From Rufibacter hautae (GTDB taxonomy: Bacteria > Bacteroidota > Bacteroidia > Cytophagales > Hymenobacteraceae): a DNA stretch of 64,000 bases. Every line of letters begins with the position of its first letter. Positions within the stretch are counted from its first letter, which is position 1. Both the position numbers and the translations under genes were made by a program. Under the pieces are notes generated by a model. The model was not told the DNA's origin, searched no databases, and saw only the letters and a list, made by a program, of their open reading frames with translations. Positions 27,334 to 36,858 of the stretch are shown here, piece after piece. The DNA lies in assembly GCF_008271695.1 (NCBI RefSeq), contig NZ_VKKY01000003.1, forward strand, positions 1-64,000. The letters run 5' to 3'.

Positions 27334-27381
27334 ACTTCTGTTTTCGGGCCCTTTTCAATAAAACAGCCTGAAAACAGAAGT
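27334..27381. repeat. Interspersed palindrome copy 8 (extended arms)
   Basis: Outer arms ACTTCTGTTTTC and GAAAACAGAAGT are exact complements, followed by GGGCC and GCCT-type inner arms and a CTTTTCAATAAAA core. Symmetry extends further outward here than in any other copy. It lies between ruvA and the malic enzyme gene. Confidence 0.75.
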
Positions 27382-27446
27382 CGGATAAATACGGTTGTAA
27401 AAAACACTACATAGATGGCGATAACACCCCTACGCAGTGGTACTAT

Positions 27447-29717
27447 TTAGAGTTTTGCCTTGCACGTTTGGGCATCTACCACGGCAATAGCCACCATGTT
27501 GATGATCTCCCGCACCGAAGAACCTAACTGCAAGATATGCACTGGTTTGCGCATTCCCATAAGGATTGGCCCGATGGCCTCGGCACCCCCAATTTCCTGC
27601 AAAAGTTTGTAGGCAATGTTACCCGCCGCCAGCCCCGGGAAGATGAGCGTGTTGGCGCCTTCGTTGGCCAGCTCGCTGAACGGATAGTGCTCGCGCAGCA
27701 GGTCTGGGTTTAGGGCGGTATTGGCCTGCATCTCGCCGTCAATGATCAGGTCTGGGTAGCGCAGTTTGGCTAGGCGGGTAGCCTCGCGGGTTTTGGTAGG
27801 CACCTGCCCGGCGCTGGACCCGAAGTTGGAGTACGAAAGCACCGCCATTCTGGGCTCACGGTCAAAGAACCGCACGTAACGCGCCGTCAACCCGATGATG
27901 TCCACCAGCTCCTCGGCGCTAGGCTGCAGGTTAACGGTGGTATCGGCGAAGAAGTACGGTTCCTTTTTGTTCTGGATGATGTACATGCCCGCCACCTTGT
28001 TCACGCCTTCTTCCACGCCAATCACGTGCAGAGCCGGCTTAATGGTAGAAGAGTACTCGCGGGTAAGACCCGAGATCAGAGCATCGGCCTCGCCGGTCTC
28101 CACCATCATACAGCCGAAGTAGTTGCGGTCCCGCACCAGTTTGCGGCAATCGAAAAGCGTCAACCCTTTGCGCTTGCGCTTCTCGTAGAGCAGGTGCGCA
28201 AATTGCTCGCATTTGGCGTCTTCTTCGCGTGGGTCAATGATCACGGCGCCGTCCAGTTCCATGTTGAACTCCTCAATCATCTCCTGGATGCGCACGCGCT
28301 CGCCTAATAGTACCGGGAAGGCCAGTTTCTGCTCAAGTACCGTCTGGGCCGCTTTCAGGATCTTGTAATTGTCCGCCTCGGCGAAGACCACGGTTTTAGG
28401 GTTCTGACGGGCCTGCGTGAGCACGCGGTTCATCAGTTTCTGGTCAATACCAATGCGGGCCTGCAGTTCCTGGTGGTAACGCTCCCAGTTGGTGATCGGC
28501 TTCCGCGCCACCCCGGATTCTATGGCGGCTTTGGCCACGGCCGGACTCACAGTGGTGATCAGGCGCGGGTCCAGCGGTTTAGGGATGAGGTACGTGCGAC
28601 CGAAAGCGATGGTGTTGTCACCGTAGGCCTTATGCACGATGTCCGGAACGCCTTCTTTGGCCAGTTCTGCCAGCGCGTACACGGCAGCCAGTTTCATGGC
28701 CTCGTTGATCTCGGTGGCACGCACGTCCAAAGCCCCCCTGAAAATGTAAGGGAAGCCCAATACGTTGTTTACTTGGTTAGGATGGTCTGAGCGGCCGGTG
28801 GCCATGATCAAATCATCGCGGGTGGCCATGGCGGTCTCGTAGGCAATCTCCGGGTCTGGGTTGGCCAGCGCGAAGATGATGGGGTCTTTTGCCATCAGTT
28901 TCACAAATTCGGGCGCTAAAACGTTGCCGGCGCTCAGGCCCACAAACACATCGGCGCCTTCCATGGCCTCGGCCAGGGTGCTGATGTTGCGGGTGGTCAC
29001 AAACTGGGCACGGTAGATGTCCAGGTCATTGCGGTGCGGGTTGATGATGCCGTCTTTGTCAAACATGACGATGTTGTCAATGTTCACGCCCAGTTCCAGG
29101 TACAGCTTGGCGCAGGCAATGGCAGCAGCGCCGGCGCCGTTGATCACCATTTTGACCTTGTCAATGTCTTTGCCCACAATCTCCAGTCCGTTTAAAAGAG
29201 CGGCACTGGAGATGATGGCCGTGCCGTGCTGGTCATCGTGCATGAGCGGAATGTTCATCTGCTCGCGCAGGGCATTCTCAATCTTGAAGCTCTCAGGGGC
29301 TTTAATGTCCTCCAGGTTGATGCCGCCGAAAGTTGGCTCCAGCGACTTCACAATCTGGATGAATTTGTCTGGATCGGTTTCGTTTATCTCAATGTCAAAG
29401 ACGTCTATGCCCGCGAATTTCTTGAAGAGTACGCCTTTTCCTTCCATTACCGGTTTAGAGGCATCCGGGCCGATGTTGCCCAGACCCAGCACGGCGGTTC
29501 CGTTGGAGATCACGCCCACCAGGTTTCCCTTGGCGGTGTATTTGTACACATCTTCCTGGTTGGCGGCAATGGCTTTACAAGGCTCCGCTACGCCTGGCGA
29601 ATACGCCAGGGCCAAGTCCATCTGCGTGCTCACCATTTTGGTAGGCACCACCTCTATCTTGCCGGGCTGCCCCTGACTGTGATAATTCAGCGCGTCTTCC
29701 TTGTTGATTTTAATCAT
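27447..29717 (-). CDS. maeB: NADP-dependent malic enzyme with phosphotransacetylase-like domain
   Basis: A 756-residue MaeB-type enzyme that oxidatively decarboxylates malate to pyruvate and CO2, producing NADPH. Residues about 1-170 hold the malic N-terminal domain with [15 protein letters not shown] and [10 protein letters not shown]; residues about 170-420 hold the NAD-binding domain with [14 protein letters not shown] and VGLSAGNV. Residues about 430-756 are a phosphotransacetylase-like domain ([41 protein letters not shown]) that in this family is regulatory and binds acetyl-CoA rather than catalytic. Length and order are typical. It is a single gene flanked by repeat copies on both sides. 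Confidence 0.95.
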   Translation of the reverse strand: MIKINKEDALNYHSQGQPGKIEVVPTKMVSTQMDLALAYSPGVAEPCKAIAANQEDVYKYTAKGNLVGVISNGTAVLGLGNIGPDASKPVMEGKGVLFKKFAGIDVFDIEINETDPDKFIQIVKSLEPTFGGINLEDIKAPESFKIENALREQMNIPLMHDDQHGTAIISSAALLNGLEIVGKDIDKVKMVINGAGAAAIACAKLYLELGVNIDNIVMFDKDGIINPHRNDLDIYRAQFVTTRNISTLAEAMEGADVFVGLSAGNVLAPEFVKLMAKDPIIFALANPDPEIAYETAMATRDDLIMATGRSDHPNQVNNVLGFPYIFRGALDVRATEINEAMKLAAVYALAELAKEGVPDIVHKAYGDNTIAFGRTYLIPKPLDPRLITTVSPAVAKAAIESGVARKPITNWERYHQELQARIGIDQKLMNRVLTQARQNPKTVVFAEADNYKILKAAQTVLEQKLAFPVLLGERVRIQEMIEEFNMELDGAVIIDPREEDAKCEQFAHLLYEKRKRKGLTLFDCRKLVRDRNYFGCMMVETGEADALISGLTREYSSTIKPALHVIGVEEGVNKVAGMYIIQNKKEPYFFADTTVNLQPSAEELVDIIGLTARYVRFFDREPRMAVLSYSNFGSSAGQVPTKTREATRLAKLRYPDLIIDGEMQANTALNPDLLREHYPFSELANEGANTLIFPGLAAGNIAYKLLQEIGGAEAIGPILMGMRKPVHILQLGSSVREIINMVAIAVVDAQTCKAKL

Positions 29718-29846
29718 GTCCTTCGTAAGTAGTGTTGTATGCTATGGGTACTTGCCGCAAAACCAACGTTTGTTGTGCGGGTAATAAGTTCAAATTGCTA
29801 TCTTTTTTCTAATTCACCAAAGCGCAGCCGCGTTTCCGTTCCTCCC

Positions 29847-29882
29847 TTTTAGGGCTGTTTTGGCCAAACAAGCTCAAAAAAC
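29847..29882. repeat. Interspersed palindrome copy 9
   Basis: Left arm TTTTAGGGCTG, core TTTTGGCCAAA, right arm CAAGCTCAAAAAAC. It lies between the malic enzyme start and the end of the lytic transglycosylase gene, both on the minus strand. Confidence 0.65.
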
Positions 29883-29935
29883 AAAAAGCATCCCAAGCCT
29901 AAGCCAGAGATGCTAATTATATGATTCTAACGGAA

Positions 29936-31507
29936 TCAGCCTACAATGAGCTTCATGCCGGGTTTTAACTCGTCGCCTTTCAGTTTGTTTGCTTTGCGCA
30001 GTTTCTCCACGCTCACGTTGTTGTAACGTCTTGAAATGTTCCAGAGGGTATCACCGGGTTGCACATGGTGCACCGTCTGCGGTTTCTCCACCTCGGCCTT
30101 TTTCTTAGCCGATGCCTGTTTGGCAGAAACCATCACAATGGCGGCGTTCTCCTTAGGCACGTCATTGGCGCTTGGCCCGGCGTTCTTACCCGTGGAAACC
30201 GGCATTTCCTCGGCCGAGGCCAGGAGTGTTTTCTCCGCCGCCGGAGTCTCCTTCACATCCTGACCGGTTTTGCTTTCGGGTTTGTAGACCACGAGCTTTT
30301 GGTTGGCCATGAGGACATTGCCCGAGATCTTGTTCCAGGCTTTGAGTTGCTCTACCGTCACATTCTGGTCTTTCGCTATTTTGGAAAGATTGTCATTGCG
30401 GCGCACGGTGTAGAAGGTCTTGGTGGCGCTGTCAGAAGTAACAGGCTCCGCTTTGGCCAGAATGAGGGTTGGTTCCTCCGTCAAGGCTGGTAGTTTGAGC
30501 TTGGCCGGGGCTTTGTATGGTGCGCGGTAACGAGCCGAGTCCAGGATAGCCAGCCGGTTCTCCGCCAAGAAAGGACGAACATCGGCCGGGATGCGCAGCG
30601 GGAAATTGTACACGTTCTCCGGGATGTGCTTCAGCTTGAGCGCCGGGTTCAGGTCCACAATCTGGTTTTCGGGAAGGTTCAGTTGCTTGGCCAGCAGTTT
30701 CAAATCAAGCGGTTGGCTAATCAACAGGGTATCCACGGCGATGGGTGTCTGCAAATTGGCCGGGTGCAGGTTGTGGTCCTCGGCGTGGTTCAAGGCGTAT
30801 ACCAGGGCCGTGAAAGAGGGTACGTAGGCCCGCGTTTCTTTAGGCAAATACGGATAAATGCCCCAAAACGTGTTCTTGCCGCCCGAGCGCGCAATGGCTT
30901 TCCTCACGTTCCCCGGACCGCAGTTATACGCCGCCAACGCCATCTCCCAGCTCCCGAACATGCGGTACAGTTGCTTCAGGAATTTGCAGGCGGCCTCGGT
31001 GGATTTCTCCGGGTCCATGCGCTCATCCAGGTAATGGTTCTGCACCAACCGGAAGTCGCGGCCGGTGAAGTCCATGAACTGCCACAAACCAACGGCTTTC
31101 GCCGAGGAAACCGCTTTCGGCAACAGCGCTGATTCCACCACGGCCAGGTACTTCAACTCATCGGGCATGTTGTGCTTGGCCAGGGCCTTCTCAAACATGG
31201 GGAAGTACATAGGCTTCCGCTCCAACACGCGCCGGGTGTATTTCCGGTTCCGGATGGTGAAGTAGTCAATCAACCCTCTTACCTGCTTGTTGAACTCCAG
31301 GGGGATTTCCTGTTCCAGACAGCTGAGGCGGTCCTGGATGAGCTCATCGGTTTCCACCGGAATGAACTCTACGGAATCAGTGAGTACCTTGGTAGTGTCT
31401 TTTACTTGCACCGCTGGAACGTCCAGTGTCGGCATTTCCTGGGCCTGTAGGGCAGAGCCCAGGCCTAGTGTAAGTACAAGGCCTGTAAGAAGGGTAGTTT
31501 TGCGCAT
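29936..31507 (-). CDS. LysM-containing lytic transglycosylase (MltD-like)
   Basis: A 523-residue exported peptidoglycan lytic transglycosylase. A signal peptide (about 22 residues, ending LQAQ) is followed by an SLT catalytic domain at about residues 110-250; the catalytic acid is Glu125 in AVVESALLPK, followed by SAKAVGLWQFM and the MALAAYNCGPGNV segment. Two LysM peptidoglycan-binding domains follow, at about 366-410 (YTVRRNDNLSKIA) and 479-522 (HHVQPGDTLWNIS), linked by a Lys/Ala/Glu-rich stretch. The order matches MltD. It breaks glycan strands during wall growth. The start overlaps the gatA stop by one base (TAATG), so it is translated with gatA. Confidence 0.93.
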   Translation of the reverse strand: MRKTTLLTGLVLTLGLGSALQAQEMPTLDVPAVQVKDTTKVLTDSVEFIPVETDELIQDRLSCLEQEIPLEFNKQVRGLIDYFTIRNRKYTRRVLERKPMYFPMFEKALAKHNMPDELKYLAVVESALLPKAVSSAKAVGLWQFMDFTGRDFRLVQNHYLDERMDPEKSTEAACKFLKQLYRMFGSWEMALAAYNCGPGNVRKAIARSGGKNTFWGIYPYLPKETRAYVPSFTALVYALNHAEDHNLHPANLQTPIAVDTLLISQPLDLKLLAKQLNLPENQIVDLNPALKLKHIPENVYNFPLRIPADVRPFLAENRLAILDSARYRAPYKAPAKLKLPALTEEPTLILAKAEPVTSDSATKTFYTVRRNDNLSKIAKDQNVTVEQLKAWNKISGNVLMANQKLVVYKPESKTGQDVKETPAAEKTLLASAEEMPVSTGKNAGPSANDVPKENAAIVMVSAKQASAKKKAEVEKPQTVHHVQPGDTLWNISRRYNNVSVEKLRKANKLKGDELKPGMKLIVG

Positions 31508-32943
31508 TAGGCGGTTAGGTGTGGTTGATGGTTCATCAGTTGTTTAGAGAAGGCCAGTAACTGTTCTTCGCCAAAAGCTTTGGTCATCAGCTGTACCCCA
31601 ATTGGAAGCCCTGCGGCGTCTTGCCCAATTGGTAACGAAATAGCCGGAATGCCTGCCAGGTTTGCCTGTACCGTGTAGATATCCTCCAGGTACATGGCCA
31701 GCGGGTCCTTGGTGTTTTCCCCTATCTTGAAAGCGGTGGTGGGGGTGGTGGGTAAAATCAGAAAATCGTATTGGCTCAGAAGCTCATCGGTTTTCTCTTT
31801 GATGAGGCGGCGCACCTGCTGCGCCTTGGTATAGTAAGCGTCGTAATAGTCAGCGGAAAGCACGAAGGTACCCAGGATAATGCGGCGCTGTACTTCCTTT
31901 CCGAAGCCTTCGGAACGGGTTTTCTTGTACATAGAGGCCAAGTCCGTCGCGTTCTGGCTCCGGAAACCGTACTTCACCCCATCGTACCGACCCAGGTTGG
32001 AACTGGCTTCGGCAGTGGTCAGAATGTAGTAGGTGGGTACAATATAGTCTAAAAAATGGAATTCTACCGGCTCAACCGTATGACCATCAGCCTGTAACTG
32101 ATCCAGTACACCTTGCACTGCGGTTTTTACCTCAGAATTCAAACCAGGGCTCTCGAAAGAATCCCGGATGAACCCGATGCGGGCGGGACGGTCAAAGGTC
32201 AGGTTTTGGCTGTAGGCAGGAACCGGGCGCTGGCTCACGGTGGCATCAAACTCATCGGGGCCAGCCATCACTTCCAGGAGAAGGGCAGCATCATCCACGC
32301 TCTGGGTGATTACGCCAATCTGGTCAAAGGAAGAAGCGTAGGCGATAAGGCCGTAGCGCGAGATGCGGGAATAGGTAGGTTTCATGCCCACCACGCCGCA
32401 ATACGCCGCCGGCTGACGAACAGAGCCACCGGTATCAGATCCAATAGAGGCAAGGCAAAGATCTGCTTGCACGGCCACGGCAGAACCGCCGCTAGAACCA
32501 CCCGGCACGCGGGAATTGTCCACTTCATTGAGGGCCGGACCAAAAGAGGAGTTTTCGTTGGAACCGCCCATCGCGAACTCGTCGCAATTCTGGCGGCCAA
32601 TGATGATCGCGTCCTCGGCCAGAAGGCGCTGCACCGCGGTGGCGGTGTAAAGGGATTTGAAACCATTTAAAATCTGGCTGGAGGCCTGGAGCGCGTGACC
32701 TTCGTAGGCCAGTACGTCTTTGATGCCAATCACCATTCCGGCCAGTTTGCCGGCGGTGCCGGCTTGTATTTTGGCATCCACTTCTTCGGCTTGCCGAAGG
32801 GCTTCCTCTTCAAACACTTCCAAAAACGCGTTCAGATGGCGTTTGGCATTGATGTTCTGTAGGTAACGCTCCACCAGCAGACGGCAGGAGAGCGAGCCTC
32901 GGCCTATCTCCTCGCGGATAGCGTCAAGGGATGTATAACGCAT
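31507..32943 (-). CDS. gatA: Asp-tRNA(Asn)/Glu-tRNA(Gln) amidotransferase subunit A
   Basis: A 478-residue amidase-family subunit that provides ammonia from glutamine to the GatB active site, so that misacylated tRNA is converted to Gln-tRNA or Asn-tRNA. The Ser-cis-Ser-Lys triad is visible: Lys75 in VIGIKDVLAY, Ser150 in VPGGSSGGSAVAV and Ser174 in DTGGSVRQPA. Length is normal. The gene follows tatA by 3 bases and overlaps the transglycosylase gene by one base, giving the operon tatA-gatA-mltD-like. GatB and GatC lie elsewhere. Confidence 0.96.
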   Translation of the reverse strand: MRYTSLDAIREEIGRGSLSCRLLVERYLQNINAKRHLNAFLEVFEEEALRQAEEVDAKIQAGTAGKLAGMVIGIKDVLAYEGHALQASSQILNGFKSLYTATAVQRLLAEDAIIIGRQNCDEFAMGGSNENSSFGPALNEVDNSRVPGGSSGGSAVAVQADLCLASIGSDTGGSVRQPAAYCGVVGMKPTYSRISRYGLIAYASSFDQIGVITQSVDDAALLLEVMAGPDEFDATVSQRPVPAYSQNLTFDRPARIGFIRDSFESPGLNSEVKTAVQGVLDQLQADGHTVEPVEFHFLDYIVPTYYILTTAEASSNLGRYDGVKYGFRSQNATDLASMYKKTRSEGFGKEVQRRIILGTFVLSADYYDAYYTKAQQVRRLIKEKTDELLSQYDFLILPTTPTTAFKIGENTKDPLAMYLEDIYTVQANLAGIPAISLPIGQDAAGLPIGVQLMTKAFGEEQLLAFSKQLMNHQPHLTA

Positions 32944-32946
32944 GTA

Positions 32947-33327
32947 TTAAACGTTGGGGTTGTTGGGTGTTGGGTTAGGGTTCACGGGCGCATTGTCATA
33001 GGGTGCGTTGCCGTTGTTGTAAGGGGCATTGGTGTTATAACCGGGACCTGGGTTGGTGTAACCTGGATTTGGGTTGGTGTAGCCCGGGCCGTTGTTGTAA
33101 TTGTTTCTGTTCTGGTTATTGGAATACCGGTCATCATTGGTAGACGCATTCTCAATGTCGTTCTTGATTTCCTTAGTGGCATCTTTGAACTCCCGGATTC
33201 CTTTTCCTAAGCCGCGGGCCAGGTCTGGAATACGTTTTGCCCCAAACAGCAACAGGACGATCAAAACGAGAACAATCATCTCGCCGGTGCCCAGATTTCC
33301 GATAAATAATAAAGAGGATAACAACAT
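32947..33327 (-). CDS. tatA: Twin-arginine translocase subunit TatA with low-complexity tail
   Basis: A 126-residue protein whose first ~60 residues are a normal TatA/TatE: a short periplasmic start, a membrane helix ([11 protein letters not shown]), the [17 protein letters not shown] hinge and an amphipathic helix. TatA forms the pore-like assembly that moves folded proteins across the inner membrane. Unusually, the C-terminal ~55 residues are almost only Asn, Pro, Gly, Tyr and Thr in repeats such as GYTNPNP and GYTNPGP. Typical TatA is 60-90 residues with a charged tail. It is the first gene of the tatA-gatA-transglycosylase operon. Confidence 0.9.
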   Translation of the reverse strand: MLLSSLLFIGNLGTGEMIVLVLIVLLLFGAKRIPDLARGLGKGIREFKDATKEIKNDIENASTNDDRYSNNQNRNNYNNGPGYTNPNPGYTNPGPGYNTNAPYNNGNAPYDNAPVNPNPTPNNPNV

Positions 33328-33455
33328 AGCTGTACTAATAAGGTGTTAAGGATGTAAAATTAGGGTATAATTTCCAATTACTAAGTAATTCAGGTCAAGT
33401 TTAAAACGGAGGGGCCTATAGCGTATTTTAAAAGGCCCTTTATATTTATAATCCA

Positions 33456-33488
33456 TTTTTAGCCTGTTTTCCAGAAAACACCCGCAAA
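33456..33488. repeat. Interspersed palindrome copy 10
   Basis: Left arm TTTTTAGCCTG, core TTTTCCAGAAAA, right arm CACCCGCAAA. It lies between the divergent tatA and EEP-family genes. Confidence 0.65.
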
Positions 33489-33527
33489 GGAGCCAGAACC
33501 TACGTTTTTCCATCTGCTTCCGGATTT

Positions 33528-34670
33528 TTGCGTAGGTTTACTTCTGCGTTTAAATTTTTCCCTGTGCTCCGGAAGATTCTTTCTTTTCTGACCTCTTTGT
33601 CTACGCTGTGGCTTTTGGTAGGGGTGGCGTGCCAATACGTGCCGCCGCATCTTTTCTGGCCGGCTGGTTTCGTGGCCATGTCTTTGCCCGGTGCCTTGGT
33701 CCTGAACGGGGTTCTGCTGCTCCTGTGGCTATGGCAACGCCCACTTTGGGCCCTGTGGCCGGCCCTGCTCATCTTTTTGTTCTACGGCCAGCACACCCGT
33801 TACTTCACCCTCAACACCCCCGATGCCCAGCCCGAGCCCCAGGAGCAGCGCATCACCGTTCTGAGCTACAACGTGCGCGTGTTCAATTCTTACAAACACC
33901 TTCACGCGAACAACCCTCAGCTGCCTGAGCAGGAAATTCAATGGGTGGCAGAACACACCGCTGATATCCTCTGCCTCCAGGAGTATTATAATGAGAAAGG
34001 AGACGCCACCTATGACAGCCGCAAGCGGATTGGGAAAGAGCAGAAGCGCGAAAGCTACATAGGCAAAGCCCTCACCAACAAAATCGGCGCCGAGTTCGGG
34101 TTGGCCATTTTTTCCAAATTCCCCATTGTTGACAAAGGAAGCGTTTCTTTTGACCGGCCTACCAAGAACCAAGTGATTTACATTGACGTGCAGTTGCCTT
34201 CAAAAGACACCCTGCGGGTCTACAACATGCACCTAGAGTCTATGGCCATTGAGGAAAAAGACGTAGAGGCTGCCGTGCAAAGCAAGATTGGTCTCAAGAC
34301 CAAAGGTCGCAGCATTGCCCGACGTCTCAAAGGCGGCTTCATTGCCCGCAGCCACCAGGTAGAGCGACTCATGAACCACATCCTCTCAAGCCAACACCCG
34401 GTGCTCCTCTGCGGTGACCTGAACGATCTGCCCAGTTCCTACACCTACCAGAAACTGCGCAAACACCTGAGCAACGGCTTTGAGGAAGGCGGTAGCGGCT
34501 TCGGATTCACCTACAACGGCAAACTCCCCATCCGCATTGACAACCAGTTCTTCAGCAGACCCCTAGAACTCCTCCGCTTCGATGTCCTGGACCAGATCCG
34601 CTTCACCGACCATTTCCCTTTGGAGTCTACCTACGTGCTGGCTTCCTCCTCTGAAGCATCTGTAGACTAA
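33528..34670 (+). CDS. Membrane-anchored endonuclease/exonuclease/phosphatase family protein
   Basis: A 380-residue protein. Three hydrophobic segments in the first ~90 residues anchor it in the inner membrane. An EEP domain then begins at about residue 108: ITVLSYNVRVF supplies the metal-site Asn, ILCLQEYYN the catalytic Glu, VLLCGDLNDLP the Asp/Asn pair and the late TDHFPLESTY the catalytic His. The fold is shared by sphingomyelinases, inositol phosphatases and DNases, so the substrate cannot be told. In Bacteroidetes such anchored EEP proteins are common near envelope genes. It is divergent from tatA and followed by a repeat copy. Confidence 0.87.
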   Translation: MRRFTSAFKFFPVLRKILSFLTSLSTLWLLVGVACQYVPPHLFWPAGFVAMSLPGALVLNGVLLLLWLWQRPLWALWPALLIFLFYGQHTRYFTLNTPDAQPEPQEQRITVLSYNVRVFNSYKHLHANNPQLPEQEIQWVAEHTADILCLQEYYNEKGDATYDSRKRIGKEQKRESYIGKALTNKIGAEFGLAIFSKFPIVDKGSVSFDRPTKNQVIYIDVQLPSKDTLRVYNMHLESMAIEEKDVEAAVQSKIGLKTKGRSIARRLKGGFIARSHQVERLMNHILSSQHPVLLCGDLNDLPSSYTYQKLRKHLSNGFEEGGSGFGFTYNGKLPIRIDNQFFSRPLELLRFDVLDQIRFTDHFPLESTYVLASSSEASVD

Positions 34671-34689
34671 GGTTGGTATGTGCCTTTTC

Positions 34690-34725
34690 GTTTAGAGCCT
34701 CTTTTGTGAAAAAGAGGCTCTAAAC
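34690..34725. repeat. Interspersed palindrome copy 11 (perfect arms)
   Basis: Perfect 16-base arms, GTTTAGAGCCTCTTTT (34690-34705) and its complement (34710-34725), around the loop GTGA. It lies 19 bases after the EEP gene stop. Confidence 0.85.
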
Positions 34726-35018
34726 CGATGATGGTCTCAAACACAATGTTTCCGAATAATCAACTGGGTTGCCGTAATCGGCAGATGTAAACACCCCTCT
34801 TCAGAGCTACGCTCGCTGCCTCAAACTCTCGTTTGGGCAATACTCAAGGGGAGAATCTGCTTTCAGTAAGGTCATTGCTCACGGCAGTTGCAAACTGCCG
34901 ATCATTTTGGGTCCAAGTCATAGACTTGAACCATGTGGAAGGGGGATGATGCAATGCAGCTATTACGCATTGCCTGTTTCCGGTGCCGAAGGCATTGCGA
35001 CCGAAAGGAGCAAAGGAA

Positions 35019-35078
35019 GCTGGCGCAGCGCGAGGCCGGAAGGCAGGGCCTCGCGGCCGTGAGCGCACGGAGCCCAGC
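35019..35078. other. Nested GC-rich hairpin in the long gap
   Basis: The outer stem GCTGG/CCAGC encloses an inner stem CGCGAGGCC/GGCCTCGCG (35029-35037 with 35047-35055) and a further GTGAGCGCAC segment. The composition is far more GC-rich than nearby gaps. It may be part of a structured RNA or of a mobile-element end. Confidence 0.45.
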
Positions 35079-35232
35079 TATGGAACAACACAGCTTATGC
35101 ACCCACGAAAATTGCGGTGCTACGGCAGCAAAAGCGGACTACGAGTGCACAAGCATATCTAAAAACAGTCAAAAATCACCGAACCAAAAGCCATTAGACC
35201 CGCACAAAACCATCCCCTAAAAGAAACCACCT

Positions 35233-35270
35233 TCAAACCCATTTCCCCTAAAACAAGCTCTAAACGCAGA
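35233..35270. repeat. Interspersed palindrome copy 12
   Basis: Degenerate left arm TTCAAACCCA, core TTTCCCCTAAAA, right arm CAAGCTCTAAACGCAGA. The right half matches copy 4 closely while the left half has drifted. Confidence 0.5.
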
Positions 35271-35352
35271 GACCCCCTTGCTAAACAGCAAAGAAAAAAG
35301 AGACGAATACGCCTGAACACCGTACCGTTACCACAAGTACCAGTAAGTTTTA

Positions 35353-35360
35353 TAATTTTG
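35353..35360 (+). promoter_or_regulatory. -7 element at the cysS start
   Basis: TAATTTTG matches the Bacteroidetes -7 consensus TAnnTTTG and ends exactly 4 bases before the cysS ATG at 35365, implying a leaderless or nearly leaderless transcript. No good -33 TTTG is seen at the right distance. Confidence 0.5.
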
Positions 35361-35364
35361 CCGC

Positions 35365-36858
35365 ATGAACCACCCGTTATCTTTATATAATACCCTCACC
35401 CGCACCAAAGAAGCGTTTGTACCCTTGCAAAGCCCGTTCGTGGGTTTATATGTCTGCGGACCTACCGTCTACGGCGATGCGCACCTGGGCCATGCCCGGC
35501 CATACATCACTTTTGATGTGATGCGCCGCTACATGCAGTACCTGGGGTATAAGGTGCGCTACGTGCGCAACATCACCGATGTGGGCCACCTGCAGAACGA
35601 TGCCGATTTTGGCGAGGACAAGATCCAGAAACTGGCGAAAGCCGCGCAGTTGGAGCCAATGGAGGTGGTGCAGCAGTACACCAACAGCTTCCACCGCGAC
35701 ATGGGCAGCCTGAACGTGTTGCCCCCAGACATTGAACCCCGCGCCTCGGGCCACATCATAGAACAGATTGAGATGATCCAGGAGATTCTGGACAACGGCC
35801 TGGCGTACGAATCCAACGGATCGGTGTACTTTGATGTGCCGGCGTACAACAAGGAGCATAACTACGGAAAACTCTCCGGCCGCGTGGTGGAAGACCTGCT
35901 GGCCAACACCCGCGATAACCTAGAAGGGCAGCAGGAGAAGCGCTCTCCGCTGGATTTCGCGCTGTGGAAAAAAGCATCCCCTAGCCACATCATGCGTTGG
36001 ACCTCGCCGTGGTCAGAAGGGTTCCCGGGCTGGCACCTGGAGTGCTCGGCCATGAGCCGGAAGTACCTGGGCACGCAGTTTGACATCCACGGCGGCGGAC
36101 TGGACCTCATGTTCCCGCACCACGAGTGCGAGATCGCGCAGAGCCAGGCCAGCCACAGCCATTCAGACTCGGCCCGCTTCTGGGTGCATAACAACCTCAT
36201 CACCATCAACGGCAAGAAGATGGGCAAATCGCTGGGCAATTTTATCACCTTGGGTGAGTTATTTACAGGCACGCACGAGGTGTTGCAGCAGGCGTACTCG
36301 CCTATGACCATCCGTTTCTTCATTCTGCAGGCGCACTACCGCAGCACCCTTGATTTCAGCAACGAAGGCCTGCAAGCGGCCCGCAAAGGCTACCTCAAAG
36401 TGATGAACGGCCTGCGTATCCTGGACCAGTTGCAGTACCCAGCCGGTACCGATGCCGTGGACGCCAAAGACGAGGAGGAAATCAAAAAGCTGACCGAGGA
36501 GCTGTTTGCGCCTTTGAACGATGACCTGAACACCGCCAAATCCATTGCGGCCCTGTTCAACCTGCTCAAGAAAGTGAACAGCATGCACACTGGCGGCTTT
36601 AAACTGGATACCATCTCTGAGGAAACTTTTGAGGAGATGCGGACCCAATACCGTGCTTTGGTGCTGGATGTGTTGGGACTGAAAGTAGAGCAAACCGCCG
36701 ATGCGCAGTCTCTGCTGGAAGTGGTGTTGGGCTTTTACAAAGAGGCGAAGGAAACCAAAGACTACGCCAAGGTAGATGCCATTAGGGCGCAACTCAAAGG
36801 GCAGGGCATTGTGGTCAAAGACATGAAAACCGGGATTGACTGGGCATATGAAGAATAA
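35365..36858 (+). CDS. cysS: Cysteine-tRNA ligase
   Basis: A 497-residue class I aminoacyl-tRNA synthetase that charges tRNA(Cys). Zinc-binding Cys31 in YVCGPTVYG is followed by the HIGH signature as His40-Leu-Gly-His43, the CEIAQSQA segment with further zinc ligands, and the KMSKS loop as Lys285-Met-Gly-Lys-Ser289. The helical C-terminal domain ends at a normal length. The next gene begins around the stop codon (an in-frame ATG at 36848 overlaps by 11 bases), so the two are co-transcribed. Confidence 0.97.
   Translation: MNHPLSLYNTLTRTKEAFVPLQSPFVGLYVCGPTVYGDAHLGHARPYITFDVMRRYMQYLGYKVRYVRNITDVGHLQNDADFGEDKIQKLAKAAQLEPMEVVQQYTNSFHRDMGSLNVLPPDIEPRASGHIIEQIEMIQEILDNGLAYESNGSVYFDVPAYNKEHNYGKLSGRVVEDLLANTRDNLEGQQEKRSPLDFALWKKASPSHIMRWTSPWSEGFPGWHLECSAMSRKYLGTQFDIHGGGLDLMFPHHECEIAQSQASHSHSDSARFWVHNNLITINGKKMGKSLGNFITLGELFTGTHEVLQQAYSPMTIRFFILQAHYRSTLDFSNEGLQAARKGYLKVMNGLRILDQLQYPAGTDAVDAKDEEEIKKLTEELFAPLNDDLNTAKSIAALFNLLKKVNSMHTGGFKLDTISEETFEEMRTQYRALVLDVLGLKVEQTADAQSLLEVVLGFYKEAKETKDYAKVDAIRAQLKGQGIVVKDMKTGIDWAYEE

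Larger units (their letters stand above)
34671..35364. other. 694-base non-coding region with structured GC-rich segment
   Basis: This is the longest gene-free stretch in the window. It holds repeat copy 11, then several hairpin-forming segments between about 34770 and 35080, repeat copy 12 and the cysS promoter. Visible stems include CGGCAGTTTGCAACTGCCG-type complementarity near 34885, GCAATGC-N-GCATTGC near 34955 and a nested stem at 35019-35078. Short frames here have no family character. It could be a degraded mobile element or an RNA gene; I cannot name it. Confidence 0.5.

Noticed and set aside
34690..34725. Ordinary Rho-independent terminators as the explanation of the palindrome family
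   Set aside because: Most copies start with a T run and end with an A run on either strand, the opposite of a terminator, and many occur within operons or upstream of genes. A few (37872) could still act as terminators because of added T runs.
34933..35220. 95-codon plus-strand frame in the long gap upstream of cysS
   Set aside because: It runs through the nested GC-rich hairpin, is full of Arg/Cys/Ala without any domain pattern, and lacks a promoter or family similarity.
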